NCBI GenBank assembly: GCA_021153185.1
Contig: JAGKTY010000014.1
Coordinates: 1-57,061 of the forward strand
Direction: 5' to 3'
Source: Lachnospiraceae bacterium
Lineage (GTDB): Bacteria; Bacillota; Clostridia; Lachnospirales; Lachnospiraceae
Length of the DNA stretch: 57,061 nt
In this document: one piece after another, positions 16,489 through 23,571 of the stretch
How positions within the stretch are numbered: the stretch's first letter is position 1
Layout: every line of letters starts with the position of its first letter
Translations under genes and position numbers: made by a program
Notes under the pieces: generated by a model
The model's input: only the letters and a program-made list of their open reading frames with translations
Databases searched by the model: none
Told to the model about the DNA's origin: nothing

Positions 16489-19031
16489 GCTTTACTACCA
16501 TCCCACAATTTCTTTGTAAATTCATATACCTTTTGACCACATGAGCCATCTGAATTTTCTGCAATGTAGCCAAATGCTTCCAGCTGTTTTTCGTTATCAA
16601 ATGTTGCTCCGGTTATTGTTCCATCCAGAAAATCCTTCAATGTGTTTTGTGCATTTTCCTCGCAGCCGTATAACATCCACTGCGAGAGATTGTCAAATCC
16701 CGGCTCATGCGCTGCCAAATCCTGTTCACCAAATATGATATCCTTTTTGCGGCAAGTGTCCTTCTCCAAATCTATCATATAACAGGCTTTTTCCACATCA
16801 CTAACAAAACAAGCTATGCCGTCCTCTGCTATCTGATTTCCTACAAACGCTCCGATTTGCTCTGCATAAAAATAACCTGATACTTCCCGGCAAGCGATGA
16901 CATCGGAGATCCCCATACGCTTGCACTGCCCACTTTCAAGATCAAGCGCTACAAACTGATTGGCCCAATATGGCGCCAAATAAAGCATTTTGCCAATACG
17001 AACCCCGTTTGCGAATGGTCGTTCCATACACTGATAGCCATGCCGCATCTGTATACAATTAAGCGTTTCCGGCATCTGTTCATATGTCCGAATCGCTCCT
17101 GTATCAGGATTCCAGGCACAGATTTTTGTCCCAAACATCGGCATAAGATAGATTTCATCCGCATAAGCTGTCATCACATGACACCCTATCGATTCGTCTG
17201 CACCTGTTGATAAAAGCTGCACCGCCAGGGTTTCTCTATGCAATGCTAACACCTGATTGTTTATCGGCGAAGCAAGGAGCAGGTATTCTCCCCAGATGCA
17301 TGTTCCACCTGCACGTAGCTCATCCCCGACCATATCTACAAATACGTGATTACATCCTGTCACATATTGCATCTCATAGGTTCTGGTATCAATACGCACA
17401 ATCGCTTCATAATTGAGCGGAATGAGAAATATATACGGTGCTGCATATACTGCATCCGCAAATGCACCGCCCTTATGTATTGGGTGAGCCATTGCTAATT
17501 TTTTGACAATTTCGCCATTCTTTGCATCCATAATCAGCACATCCATCGCATTTCTCGGACACACAAACAGCTTATCTCCCACTGCTATCACTTTTTGATA
17601 ATATGCACCGGATGCATATTCTGATAGCTTTTGCATGAAATGATACGCGCCATCTTCCTGTCGTTCATATAACTGATTCTGCACAGTAATTAGCCATCTG
17701 CCCGCTTCCTGCTGTGCCAAAAAAGTCGCTTTTTCGCCCTGTTTTTTCTGGCAGTCTGTTTCTTCATGAATCTGGTTATTCAGAGCAAAAATCGGTTTAC
17801 CGGCGATTCCGAATAATGCTGTTACACTAGTACCTGTGTCTCCCACATATGCATCACTAAGTGCAATCGTTCTCTCAATATCCGGTGTTGTATCCAGTAT
17901 GCCGATTTGTTCCCTGACATAAACTCTCTTTAATTCATCAAAAAAAGGCTTGTAGTCTGCCCGCATAGAATCAAATGTTGATTCTAGTAGCGGATGCGGC
18001 CTCCACAAAAGACATGCATCATGCCGTCCTTGGAAACAACGAAAAACATATTCCATCTTGAGCAAAAATTTACGTGTATCCGCTAACATCCCACCGATAC
18101 TCGTATTGTAAAAATAAACCTTTTTCCCTTCCATCTGCGCTTTCCAGGCATCAGGAATCTCAGGTGGATTGTTACAAAGCCTTATAACCTTATCAAGCTT
18201 TGGTGAGCCAAGCGGCAAAAACTTCTCATCCGGTAGTTCCGCCGGATACCCCTCACGGTTTCGCGCTGCCTGCATCACGATATAATCAGCGTGATAATTC
18301 ACCGGATTGTGCATACCAAAGTCTGATACATCACCTGACACCACATAATATGGCACATAAAAAAGTGCCTCCGTATACTGTGATAGCTCGCTCGAATAAA
18401 AGCTAGGATGAATGCTCGTCACATGGTTGGCTCCATCATATGGATTGTGCACATAGATAGCATCAGGCCTACGGTTTACATAATCATATGCTTCGAAGCT
18501 AATAGTAGGTACCTCCTCTGGAAACAGGCTTCTCTCATAGTGCATTTTTCCAAAGCTTCCGTCTGACTCTTTTTCATAATATGGTATCGGAATCACGTAA
18601 GTGTCACATGACTCATCTGCTGCAAACGCCATCCAAATACTTTCCAGGCTGTCCCACATTGCAGCCTTATATGGGCAAAAAACAACCTCTCGACGCGGAA
18701 TAATTGCCTCGATTGCCATGCACACTTCATCGATTTCGACCGTTAATTGGCTGACTGCTTCAATAGCAGATGCTTTTTCCCCCGTTTGTACAGCCGTATG
18801 TACCAGATATATTTGTTCACAATATACCTCAAGCCTGCCAACCGCTTTTGTCCCTTCACCTTCGGTCTCCTCAATGGCATTACCGACTGTAATCGCACTA
18901 TTCTGACATTCCTCCAAAATCGCACACGCCTGCTCGTTCGTGCCATTTTGAATCGCCTGATTTAATGCGATATGCGCCTCTTTCAGTGACTGCAAAACTC
19001 TTATTAATTGTTCCTGATAATGCTTTGTCAT
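16485..19031 (-). CDS. TagF-like CDP-glycerol glycerophosphotransferase-type domain with a C-terminal beta-propeller-like region
   Basis: This 848-residue protein has three parts. Residues 1-~110 are helical. Residues ~115-430 show the CDP-glycerol:glycerophosphotransferase superfamily pattern: VFCPYKAAMWDSLESIWMAF, PDAIYVHNPYDGANHVTS, KVYFYNTSIGGML, LLWRPHPLLEST (343-352) and ALSDAYVGDTGTSVTALFG (391-409). The last two are the conserved RPH and SD.....D.(S/T)S donor-binding blocks. Residues ~450-800 carry repeated short strands (KVIAVGDKLFVCPR, YIFLIPLNYEAIVRID, EYLLLASPINNQVLAL), which suggest a beta-propeller, perhaps for binding a partner or glycan. It lies 5 bases downstream of the gene for a TagD-like domain that could supply CDP-glycerol. 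The acceptor is unknown, and transfer of a different phospho-alcohol is possible. Confidence 0.75.
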   Translation of the reverse strand: MTKHYQEQLIRVLQSLKEAHIALNQAIQNGTNEQACAILEECQNSAITVGNAIEETEGEGTKAVGRLEVYCEQIYLVHTAVQTGEKASAIEAVSQLTVEIDEVCMAIEAIIPRREVVFCPYKAAMWDSLESIWMAFAADESCDTYVIPIPYYEKESDGSFGKMHYERSLFPEEVPTISFEAYDYVNRRPDAIYVHNPYDGANHVTSIHPSFYSSELSQYTEALFYVPYYVVSGDVSDFGMHNPVNYHADYIVMQAARNREGYPAELPDEKFLPLGSPKLDKVIRLCNNPPEIPDAWKAQMEGKKVYFYNTSIGGMLADTRKFLLKMEYVFRCFQGRHDACLLWRPHPLLESTFDSMRADYKPFFDELKRVYVREQIGILDTTPDIERTIALSDAYVGDTGTSVTALFGIAGKPIFALNNQIHEETDCQKKQGEKATFLAQQEAGRWLITVQNQLYERQEDGAYHFMQKLSEYASGAYYQKVIAVGDKLFVCPRNAMDVLIMDAKNGEIVKKLAMAHPIHKGGAFADAVYAAPYIFLIPLNYEAIVRIDTRTYEMQYVTGCNHVFVDMVGDELRAGGTCIWGEYLLLASPINNQVLALHRETLAVQLLSTGADESIGCHVMTAYADEIYLMPMFGTKICAWNPDTGAIRTYEQMPETLNCIQMRHGYQCMERPFANGVRIGKMLYLAPYWANQFVALDLESGQCKRMGISDVIACREVSGYFYAEQIGAFVGNQIAEDGIACFVSDVEKACYMIDLEKDTCRKKDIIFGEQDLAAHEPGFDNLSQWMLYGCEENAQNTLKDFLDGTITGATFDNEKQLEAFGYIAENSDGSCGQKVYEFTKKLWDGSKA

Positions 19032-19036
19032 ATATT

Positions 19037-20371
19037 CTATCGTTCCTCTTGTCCCAAAAACTGTTCAATCATATTGGAAATTGCCTCTGACTCCTCTTTT
19101 GTCAGCTGCATCGTACTGGTGGTCACGCCATTGATACGATTCACCATATCACTGATCGTATAGCGGAATCCATCCCCCAAAAACCGCTCTGTATATTTTT
19201 CCACGCGGCTTGCATCCTCAAAACGAACCTCGAAATACGTCGTTTTCCACCAAGGCGCTTCCGCCACGATATACCCCTCTGTTCCGGCAATCATGAGGCG
19301 TCCCTCTGCCTTTACCCCCAGTCCGCAGGTGGCACTGGCAAATCCGCGTTCATAGGATATGGTCGCTTTTGTGAAAATATCAAGTCCCTGTTCATTGTGA
19401 ATACAATCAAACCGGACGTCCTCATATTCTGTTCCCATCAGTTTCATAATCGGAAGAAGCAGCGTGCTTGCCATTTCAGTAAAACTACCGCCTGTTTTGA
19501 CATCGATAAGTTCTCTTGTGTTTTTGTCAGCAATCCTTGTGAAACATGCATCCACATATTTGATTTGACCGATAATTCCACTGCGCGCTACATTAATTAA
19601 GCTATCAAAGCCCGGGCAATACGCTGTCTTAATATCCTCAATCAGGACACAGTTTTTCTCTCTTGCAAGTTTATATAGTTCCGCTGTTTCCGCTTTACGA
19701 AGTGTCATTGGCTTTTCACAGATCACATGCTTGCCATGCTCAAGTGCATCCTTAGCATACGCATAGTGTGTGCTATGAGGCGATGCGATATGTACAATAT
19801 CTACCGCTTCATACAATTCCTCCAAAGTTTCGTATTGCTTTAATTCATTTCTCTTAGCAAACTCTGCTGCATGTTCCTTATTAGGGTTATATACACCGAG
19901 TATGCTTGCGCCGCTGACAAACTTTGATTCCTTCACAAAACGTGCAGGTAGTCTACCTGTACCAATGATACCGATCTGTTGAACCCTATGTGCTTCATGG
20001 CGAAGCTGTGTACTGGAAATATCCTTGGTGCGCTCAAGATATACGACCTCACAGTATTCCCCAATATAATCAAATTTTCCAACCCAATCTGACCCAACTG
20101 TAAAGATGTCGACATCATACTTTTTGATATCACTAATCTTTTGTCCTATCGTTTCCTCGATAATAATCTCGTCCGCAAAACCGGATTTTCTGACATTTTC
20201 AATACGAGTCATCAACGAATCTACAACATTCAGTTTTCCCCTCGCCTTATCATAGCGCTCTGTTGTGACACCGACAATCAAATAATCTCCCAGTGCCTTT
20301 GCTCTCTGCAAAAGACGATAATGTCCTTCATGAAACAAATCAAATGTTCCATACGTAATTACTTTTTTCAT
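19037..20371 (-). CDS. Fusion of TagD-like cytidylyltransferase and Gfo/Idh/MocA dehydrogenase
   Basis: Residues 1-~128 are a glycerol-3-phosphate cytidylyltransferase-type domain: ITYGTFDLFHEGHYRLLQRA with HxGH at 14-17, then RIENVRKSGFADEIII, TVGSDWVGKFDY, and the ISSTQLR signature at 118-124. TagD makes CDP-glycerol from CTP and glycerol-3-phosphate. Residues ~131-444 are a Gfo/Idh/MocA dehydrogenase (QQIGIIGTGRLPARF, ASPHSTHYAYAKDAL, EKPMTLRKAE), clearly related to the one fused to the GDPD domain at 12707-14473. ATG 20371 is preferred over an in-frame start at 20401, because GGGAG lies 9 bases before it and the domain begins at once. CDP-glycerol is the best guess for the product, but other phospho-alcohols cannot be excluded. 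Confidence 0.85.
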   Translation of the reverse strand: MKKVITYGTFDLFHEGHYRLLQRAKALGDYLIVGVTTERYDKARGKLNVVDSLMTRIENVRKSGFADEIIIEETIGQKISDIKKYDVDIFTVGSDWVGKFDYIGEYCEVVYLERTKDISSTQLRHEAHRVQQIGIIGTGRLPARFVKESKFVSGASILGVYNPNKEHAAEFAKRNELKQYETLEELYEAVDIVHIASPHSTHYAYAKDALEHGKHVICEKPMTLRKAETAELYKLAREKNCVLIEDIKTAYCPGFDSLINVARSGIIGQIKYVDACFTRIADKNTRELIDVKTGGSFTEMASTLLLPIMKLMGTEYEDVRFDCIHNEQGLDIFTKATISYERGFASATCGLGVKAEGRLMIAGTEGYIVAEAPWWKTTYFEVRFEDASRVEKYTERFLGDGFRYTISDMVNRINGVTTSTMQLTKEESEAISNMIEQFLGQEER

Positions 20372-20415
20372 GGATACACGCTCCCGTTTCTGTATTGCCA
20401 AGTATTCTATCTATT

Positions 20416-20428
20416 ATATCGGCAGATT
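20416..20428 (-). promoter_or_regulatory. GCCGATATAAT box upstream of the TagD-like fusion gene
   Basis: The minus strand reads GCCGATAT (20423-20416), a perfect sigma-28 -10, running on into TATAAT for sigma-A. No matching -35 is found at the correct spacing for either factor (CAAT replaces TAAA), so activity is uncertain. Confidence 0.3.
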
Positions 20429-20466
20429 CATCAATTTTATTGTATATAACAAGTTAAAACGATTTG

Positions 20467-21495
20467 TCATCCCTGTAGAAATGCCGCAAATTGTTCTTCA
20501 TTTTCACAGCGCTGTCCCGCAATAATTAACTCCCTGACATCTGTATTGTCAAACATCTGTATATAAGCATTCGTTACCCAGTCCGGAATCATCTGCCTAA
20601 GAACCTTTTGCATCATCTGAAAGTAGTCATACCCCAAATACAGACCGCCCTGCTTTGCAAACTGTACAGTCTCAAAATAAAATGTAAAAAGAAAGTAAAA
20701 ATCTATTTCATCCCGGTAGGTCTGATAAACCGGAAGGTTCTGTTTCATCTGTTCATACACATGAAGCTGTACATACGGATGATCATATAATTTCCCCTTC
20801 TGACGGACATAGCTTTGCATCGTGCTTGCTCTATGCACACGGCAAATATATTTTGGTTTTTCATACCAATAATATTTTTTTACAGAAAACAAAAGCGGAT
20901 AGACAAAAGAAGGTTCTTCATATGCCACTCCCTCGACAAATCTAGGTTGCATCCGGTCCAAAAATGTTTTTTTGTAGAGCTTACTCTGGCTGCCGCAAGG
21001 AAGTCGTTTTTCCATTAGGAAATGTTTCCTCTCCTCAATGCTGTCAATTTCATACAATCCGCTTCCCTTCACGGCAAAATTCATCTCAGTCTTTAATGTA
21101 TTACCATCCTCATCTTGTGTCACAGTAGTCATAGGGAACTGCACAATATCCGTATCATACTCTGTTGCAATCTGAAATAGTGCTTCATAAAAGTCAGTCT
21201 CTATCCAGTCATCTGCGTCCAAAAAGATGACGTACTCGCCACTGACATAAGAAAGCCCCACATTTCTGGCGCCACCCTGTTTACAATTATTATCCAGGTG
21301 AATCACCATGACATTCTCCGGGTGCTTTTGCTCAAATTGTTCTATTAGCAGTCCGGTCCGGTCTGTTGAAGCATCATTCACTAAAATTATCTCAAGATTC
21401 TCAATTCCGATTGTTTGTTTCTCCAGACTCTCAAGACATGTCTCTATATACTTTTCAGCATTATAACATGGTATGATAACACTAATCTTTTTCAT
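20467..21495 (-). CDS. GT-A family 2 glycosyltransferase, first gene of the modification operon
   Basis: A 342-residue cytoplasmic glycosyltransferase of family 2. Residues 1-~220 contain the GT-A core: ISVIIPCYNAEKYIETCLES, ILVNDASTDRTG, QGGARNVGLSYVSG and IFLDADDWIETDFYEALF, in which DAD is the metal-binding DxD motif near residue 96. The remainder is the usual helical C-terminal part with basic and aromatic residues. It uses a nucleotide-sugar donor that cannot be named from sequence. It is the first gene after a strong sigma-A promoter (21525-21553) and is separated from the flagellin gene upstream by a strong terminator. The gene spacing to the next gene is about 95 bases. Position directly after flagellin makes flagellin glycosylation a reasonable inference. 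Confidence 0.88.
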   Translation of the reverse strand: MKKISVIIPCYNAEKYIETCLESLEKQTIGIENLEIILVNDASTDRTGLLIEQFEQKHPENVMVIHLDNNCKQGGARNVGLSYVSGEYVIFLDADDWIETDFYEALFQIATEYDTDIVQFPMTTVTQDEDGNTLKTEMNFAVKGSGLYEIDSIEERKHFLMEKRLPCGSQSKLYKKTFLDRMQPRFVEGVAYEEPSFVYPLLFSVKKYYWYEKPKYICRVHRASTMQSYVRQKGKLYDHPYVQLHVYEQMKQNLPVYQTYRDEIDFYFLFTFYFETVQFAKQGGLYLGYDYFQMMQKVLRQMIPDWVTNAYIQMFDNTDVRELIIAGQRCENEEQFAAFLQG

Positions 21496-21524
21496 GTATT
21501 TTCTCCGTACAAAAACCTATTTCT

Positions 21525-21553
21525 ATTGTATCGTTTTTCGTGTTTTTTTTCAA
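21525..21553 (-). promoter_or_regulatory. Sigma-A promoter of the modification operon
   Basis: The minus strand has TTGAAA (21553-21548), exactly 17 bases, then TACAAT (21530-21525), 30 bases before the glycosyltransferase start. It lies just past the flagellin terminator, so the operon need not depend on sigma-28. Confidence 0.75.
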
Positions 21554-21576
21554 TGCCGGCCCCTATTTTGTGGCAA

Positions 21577-21610
21577 CAAAAAAAGAGACCAGATAAATCC
21601 GGTCTCTTTT
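21577..21610 (-). terminator. Rho-independent terminator of the main flagellin gene
   Basis: AAAAGAGACC and GGTCTCTTTT form a 10-bp stem around a 10-base loop, followed by a T-run on the minus strand. It starts 27 bases after the flagellin stop codon. Confidence 0.9.
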
Positions 21611-21636
21611 GGTAGTCTGCAATGACTGCGGTCAAA

Positions 21637-22452
21637 TTACAGTAATGCCAGAACACCCTGGTTAGACTGATTAGCCTGAGCCAACATAGCCTGACCTGCC
21701 TGAGCAAGGATGTTGTTATTAGAGTATCTAACCATCTCTGTAGCCATATCTGTATCACGAATCTGTGATTCAGCTGCTGTTGTATTCTCAACTACATTGT
21801 CTAAGTTCTTAATTGTATGCTCTAATCTGTTCTGAACAGCACCAAGATCTGAACGCTGTTTTGATACAGAAGCAAGAGCTGCCTTAATCTGTGTGATTGC
21901 TTTCTGAGCTTTCTCATTAGTTGTACCACCAACGCTTACGCCACTTAAACCAATCTTAGAAGATTTCATAGCTTTGATAGAGATACCGATGAACTGTCCT
22001 TTTTCAGCACCAACCTGAAGGTTTTTCGCTGTGAATGAACCATCTAATAAGTTCTGCTCGTTGAATGTTGTTGTACTAGCAACACGGTCAATCTCAGATA
22101 CAAGAGCCTGTACCTCTGAGTTGATGTATCCACGGTCTGCAGATGTCATTGTATCGTTAGAAGCTTTGATAGCAAGCTCGTTCATACGCTGAAGCATATC
22201 ATGTACTTCTGTAAGAGCTCCCTCAGCTGTCTGAACAGTTGAGATACCATCCTGTGCGTTTGCTGAAGCCTGTGTAAGACCTCTAACCTGACGTCTCATT
22301 TTCTCAGAAATAGCAAGTCCTGCTGCATCATCTGCTGCACGGTTAACTTTGTAACCTGAAGATAACTTCTCTGTAGATTTTGATAATGTGCCCTGTGTGA
22401 TACCTAACATTCTGTTAGAGTTCATTGCTGTAAGATTGTGTTGTACTACCAT
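21637..22452 (-). CDS. hag: Main flagellin
   Basis: This 271-residue protein is a compact flagellin, the subunit of the filament. It has the full N-terminal D0/D1 set (MVVQHNLTAMNSNRMLGITQ, KLSSGYKVNRAADDAAGLAI, LQRMNELAIKASN near 87-99) and the full C-terminal set (RLEHTIKNLDNVVENTTAAE, SQIRDTDMATEMV, ILAQAGQAMLAQANQ), with almost no variable domain between them. The QRMNELAI segment is intact, unlike in the flagellin at 3493-5259. ATG 22452 is chosen over 22488 because AAGGAGG lies 8 bases upstream and the family N-terminus starts there. A textbook sigma-28 promoter, a CsrA-type leader hairpin and a strong terminator surround it, so it is a single-gene, highly expressed unit. Many Ser/Thr residues in the centre could carry O-glycans. 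Confidence 0.96.
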   Translation of the reverse strand: MVVQHNLTAMNSNRMLGITQGTLSKSTEKLSSGYKVNRAADDAAGLAISEKMRRQVRGLTQASANAQDGISTVQTAEGALTEVHDMLQRMNELAIKASNDTMTSADRGYINSEVQALVSEIDRVASTTTFNEQNLLDGSFTAKNLQVGAEKGQFIGISIKAMKSSKIGLSGVSVGGTTNEKAQKAITQIKAALASVSKQRSDLGAVQNRLEHTIKNLDNVVENTTAAESQIRDTDMATEMVRYSNNNILAQAGQAMLAQANQSNQGVLALL

Positions 22453-22475
22453 AATATTTTCCTCCTTGAAATTAG

Positions 22476-22495
22476 ATTCGGCATCCATGCCGAAT
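22476..22495 (-). promoter_or_regulatory. Leader hairpin with GGA loop: likely CsrA-binding site
   Basis: The minus-strand leader RNA reads ATTCGGC-ATGGAT-GCCGAAT, a perfect 7-bp stem with GGA in the loop, 8 bases upstream of the AAGGAGG ribosome site (22461-22467). CsrA recognises GGA in hairpin loops, and a second GGA lies in the ribosome site. csrA and fliW lie 4 kb away in the same cluster. Confidence 0.75.
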
Positions 22496-22578
22496 GTGCA
22501 CTCGCCTCAACGATCTGGCCGTACGCTCCATCCTGTCAATTTGAGTTGGTTTAAAGTAATTTGTTTTACTTGTATTAT

Positions 22579-22605
22579 ATATCGGAGCATCTCCGATAAA
22601 CTTTA
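22579..22605 (-). promoter_or_regulatory. Sigma-28 promoter of the main flagellin
   Basis: TAAAGTTT (22605-22598), 11 bases, then TCCGATAT (22586-22579) on the minus strand: a perfect -35 and a one-base variant -10. The expected transcript start gives a leader of about 120 bases. Confidence 0.9.
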
Positions 22606-22670
22606 TATCTTTTTGAAAAAATTTTTGAAAAAAATTTGATACCTATTCAAACCACAAGATATTGTATCCA

Positions 22671-23153
22671 TCAGTTCCGGTTATCATAGAAATGCGGTGG
22701 CACAATCTGGCGGTTCTTCATATTGAGGTAATAATTCATCGCCGCGTTGCTTCCTTCACGCCCCTGCTTAATCTGACTTCTCTCTTTGCGAAAGTACTGT
22801 TCCACGGAAGCCTTGTTGCGCTCCTCCGTCGTCTGAATATGCATACTGAGGTCTGTGATATCACGAATGAGATCCTGCAATGTTTGGATTTCAGCAGCAT
22901 GTGCCTGCTTCGCTTCCTGCGAAGAAAGCTCACTTTGCACGCGTTCAAACACAGAATCAAATCCCTGGTCTAATAGGTCGAGCTGCACGATCAGCTTTCC
23001 CTTATCATCAAATGCCTGATCAAACGCCTGCACATCTAAATTCTCTGCACGAAGCAATTCCTTTTGCTGCATAGACAGCGTTTCAATCTGTGCAAGAATC
23101 TGTTTCTTTTTTTGCAAACTCTGTATGAGCATGCTTATGTACTGTTCTGTCAT
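22671..23153 (-). CDS. Helical protein after fliS, FliT/FlgN-like export chaperone candidate
   Basis: A 160-residue, strongly helical, charged protein with heptad-like leucines (SLQKKKQILAQIETLSMQQK, LRDITDLSMHIQTTEERNK-type text). It follows fliS by 9 bases, the place normally held by fliT, and ends with a family-typical NAAMNYYLNMKN and basic tail. FliT-type proteins guard the cap protein FliD, or act as general export chaperones, in the cytoplasm. The sequence is too divergent for a firm FliT call, and FlgN-type is also possible, although a clear flgN lies at 32149-32670. It is the last gene of the flaG-fliD-fliS unit. I see no clear terminator before the flagellin promoter downstream. Confidence 0.65.
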   Translation of the reverse strand: MTEQYISMLIQSLQKKKQILAQIETLSMQQKELLRAENLDVQAFDQAFDDKGKLIVQLDLLDQGFDSVFERVQSELSSQEAKQAHAAEIQTLQDLIRDITDLSMHIQTTEERNKASVEQYFRKERSQIKQGREGSNAAMNYYLNMKNRQIVPPHFYDNRN

Positions 23154-23162
23154 ACCTCACTC

Positions 23163-23546
23163 CTATGAAACACTCTGGTTGTTTCTGCGCATGACTTCCT
23201 TCCATGTATCACGCATCGAACGAAGGTGTGTATTAATCTCCTCGAGAATTTCTTTATCCTTGTTCATATTTGCTTCAATCAAGCGCTTCTGCAAATAGAC
23301 ATACACGCGCTCAAAATCCTGTGCTACAGGATATTTCATATCAAGTGTTGCACGAAATTCCTCAATAATACGCTGTGCTTTGATGATATTGATATTAGCT
23401 TTCTCAAGATTTTCTTTTTCAATCGCCAAAATTGCAATATTACAAAACTTAATTGCCCCCTCGTATAACATCAGTGTTAACTCCGCCGGAGATGCTGTCA
23501 ATATTCTGTTCTGATTGTATTGTGCATATGGATTTTGTAATGCCAT
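23163..23546 (-). CDS. fliS: Flagellin export chaperone FliS
   Basis: FliS binds the C-terminal helices of flagellin in the cytoplasm and keeps it from assembling before export. The 127-residue length is standard. Family marks are the N-terminal YAQYNQNRILTASPAELTLM (residues 7-26), LYEGAIKFCNIA, and VYVYLQKRLIEANMNKDKEI with LEEINTHLRSMRDTW near the end. In Bacillus, FliS also works with FliW to set free flagellin levels; fliW is present at 26401-26859. The gene follows fliD by 25 bases and precedes a FliT-like gene by 9 bases in the unit controlled by the sigma-28 promoter at 26150-26176. Confidence 0.95.
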   Translation of the reverse strand: MALQNPYAQYNQNRILTASPAELTLMLYEGAIKFCNIAILAIEKENLEKANINIIKAQRIIEEFRATLDMKYPVAQDFERVYVYLQKRLIEANMNKDKEILEEINTHLRSMRDTWKEVMRRNNQSVS

Positions 23547-23571
23547 ACTTTATGCCTCCGCTTTATTGTTA

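Noticed and set aside
22608..22640. A/T-rich runs upstream of the flagellin promoter as a phase-variable tract
   Set aside because: Mixed A and T runs of 6-7 bases, outside the -35/-10 spacer, so a switch is not supported. It may be an UP-like element.
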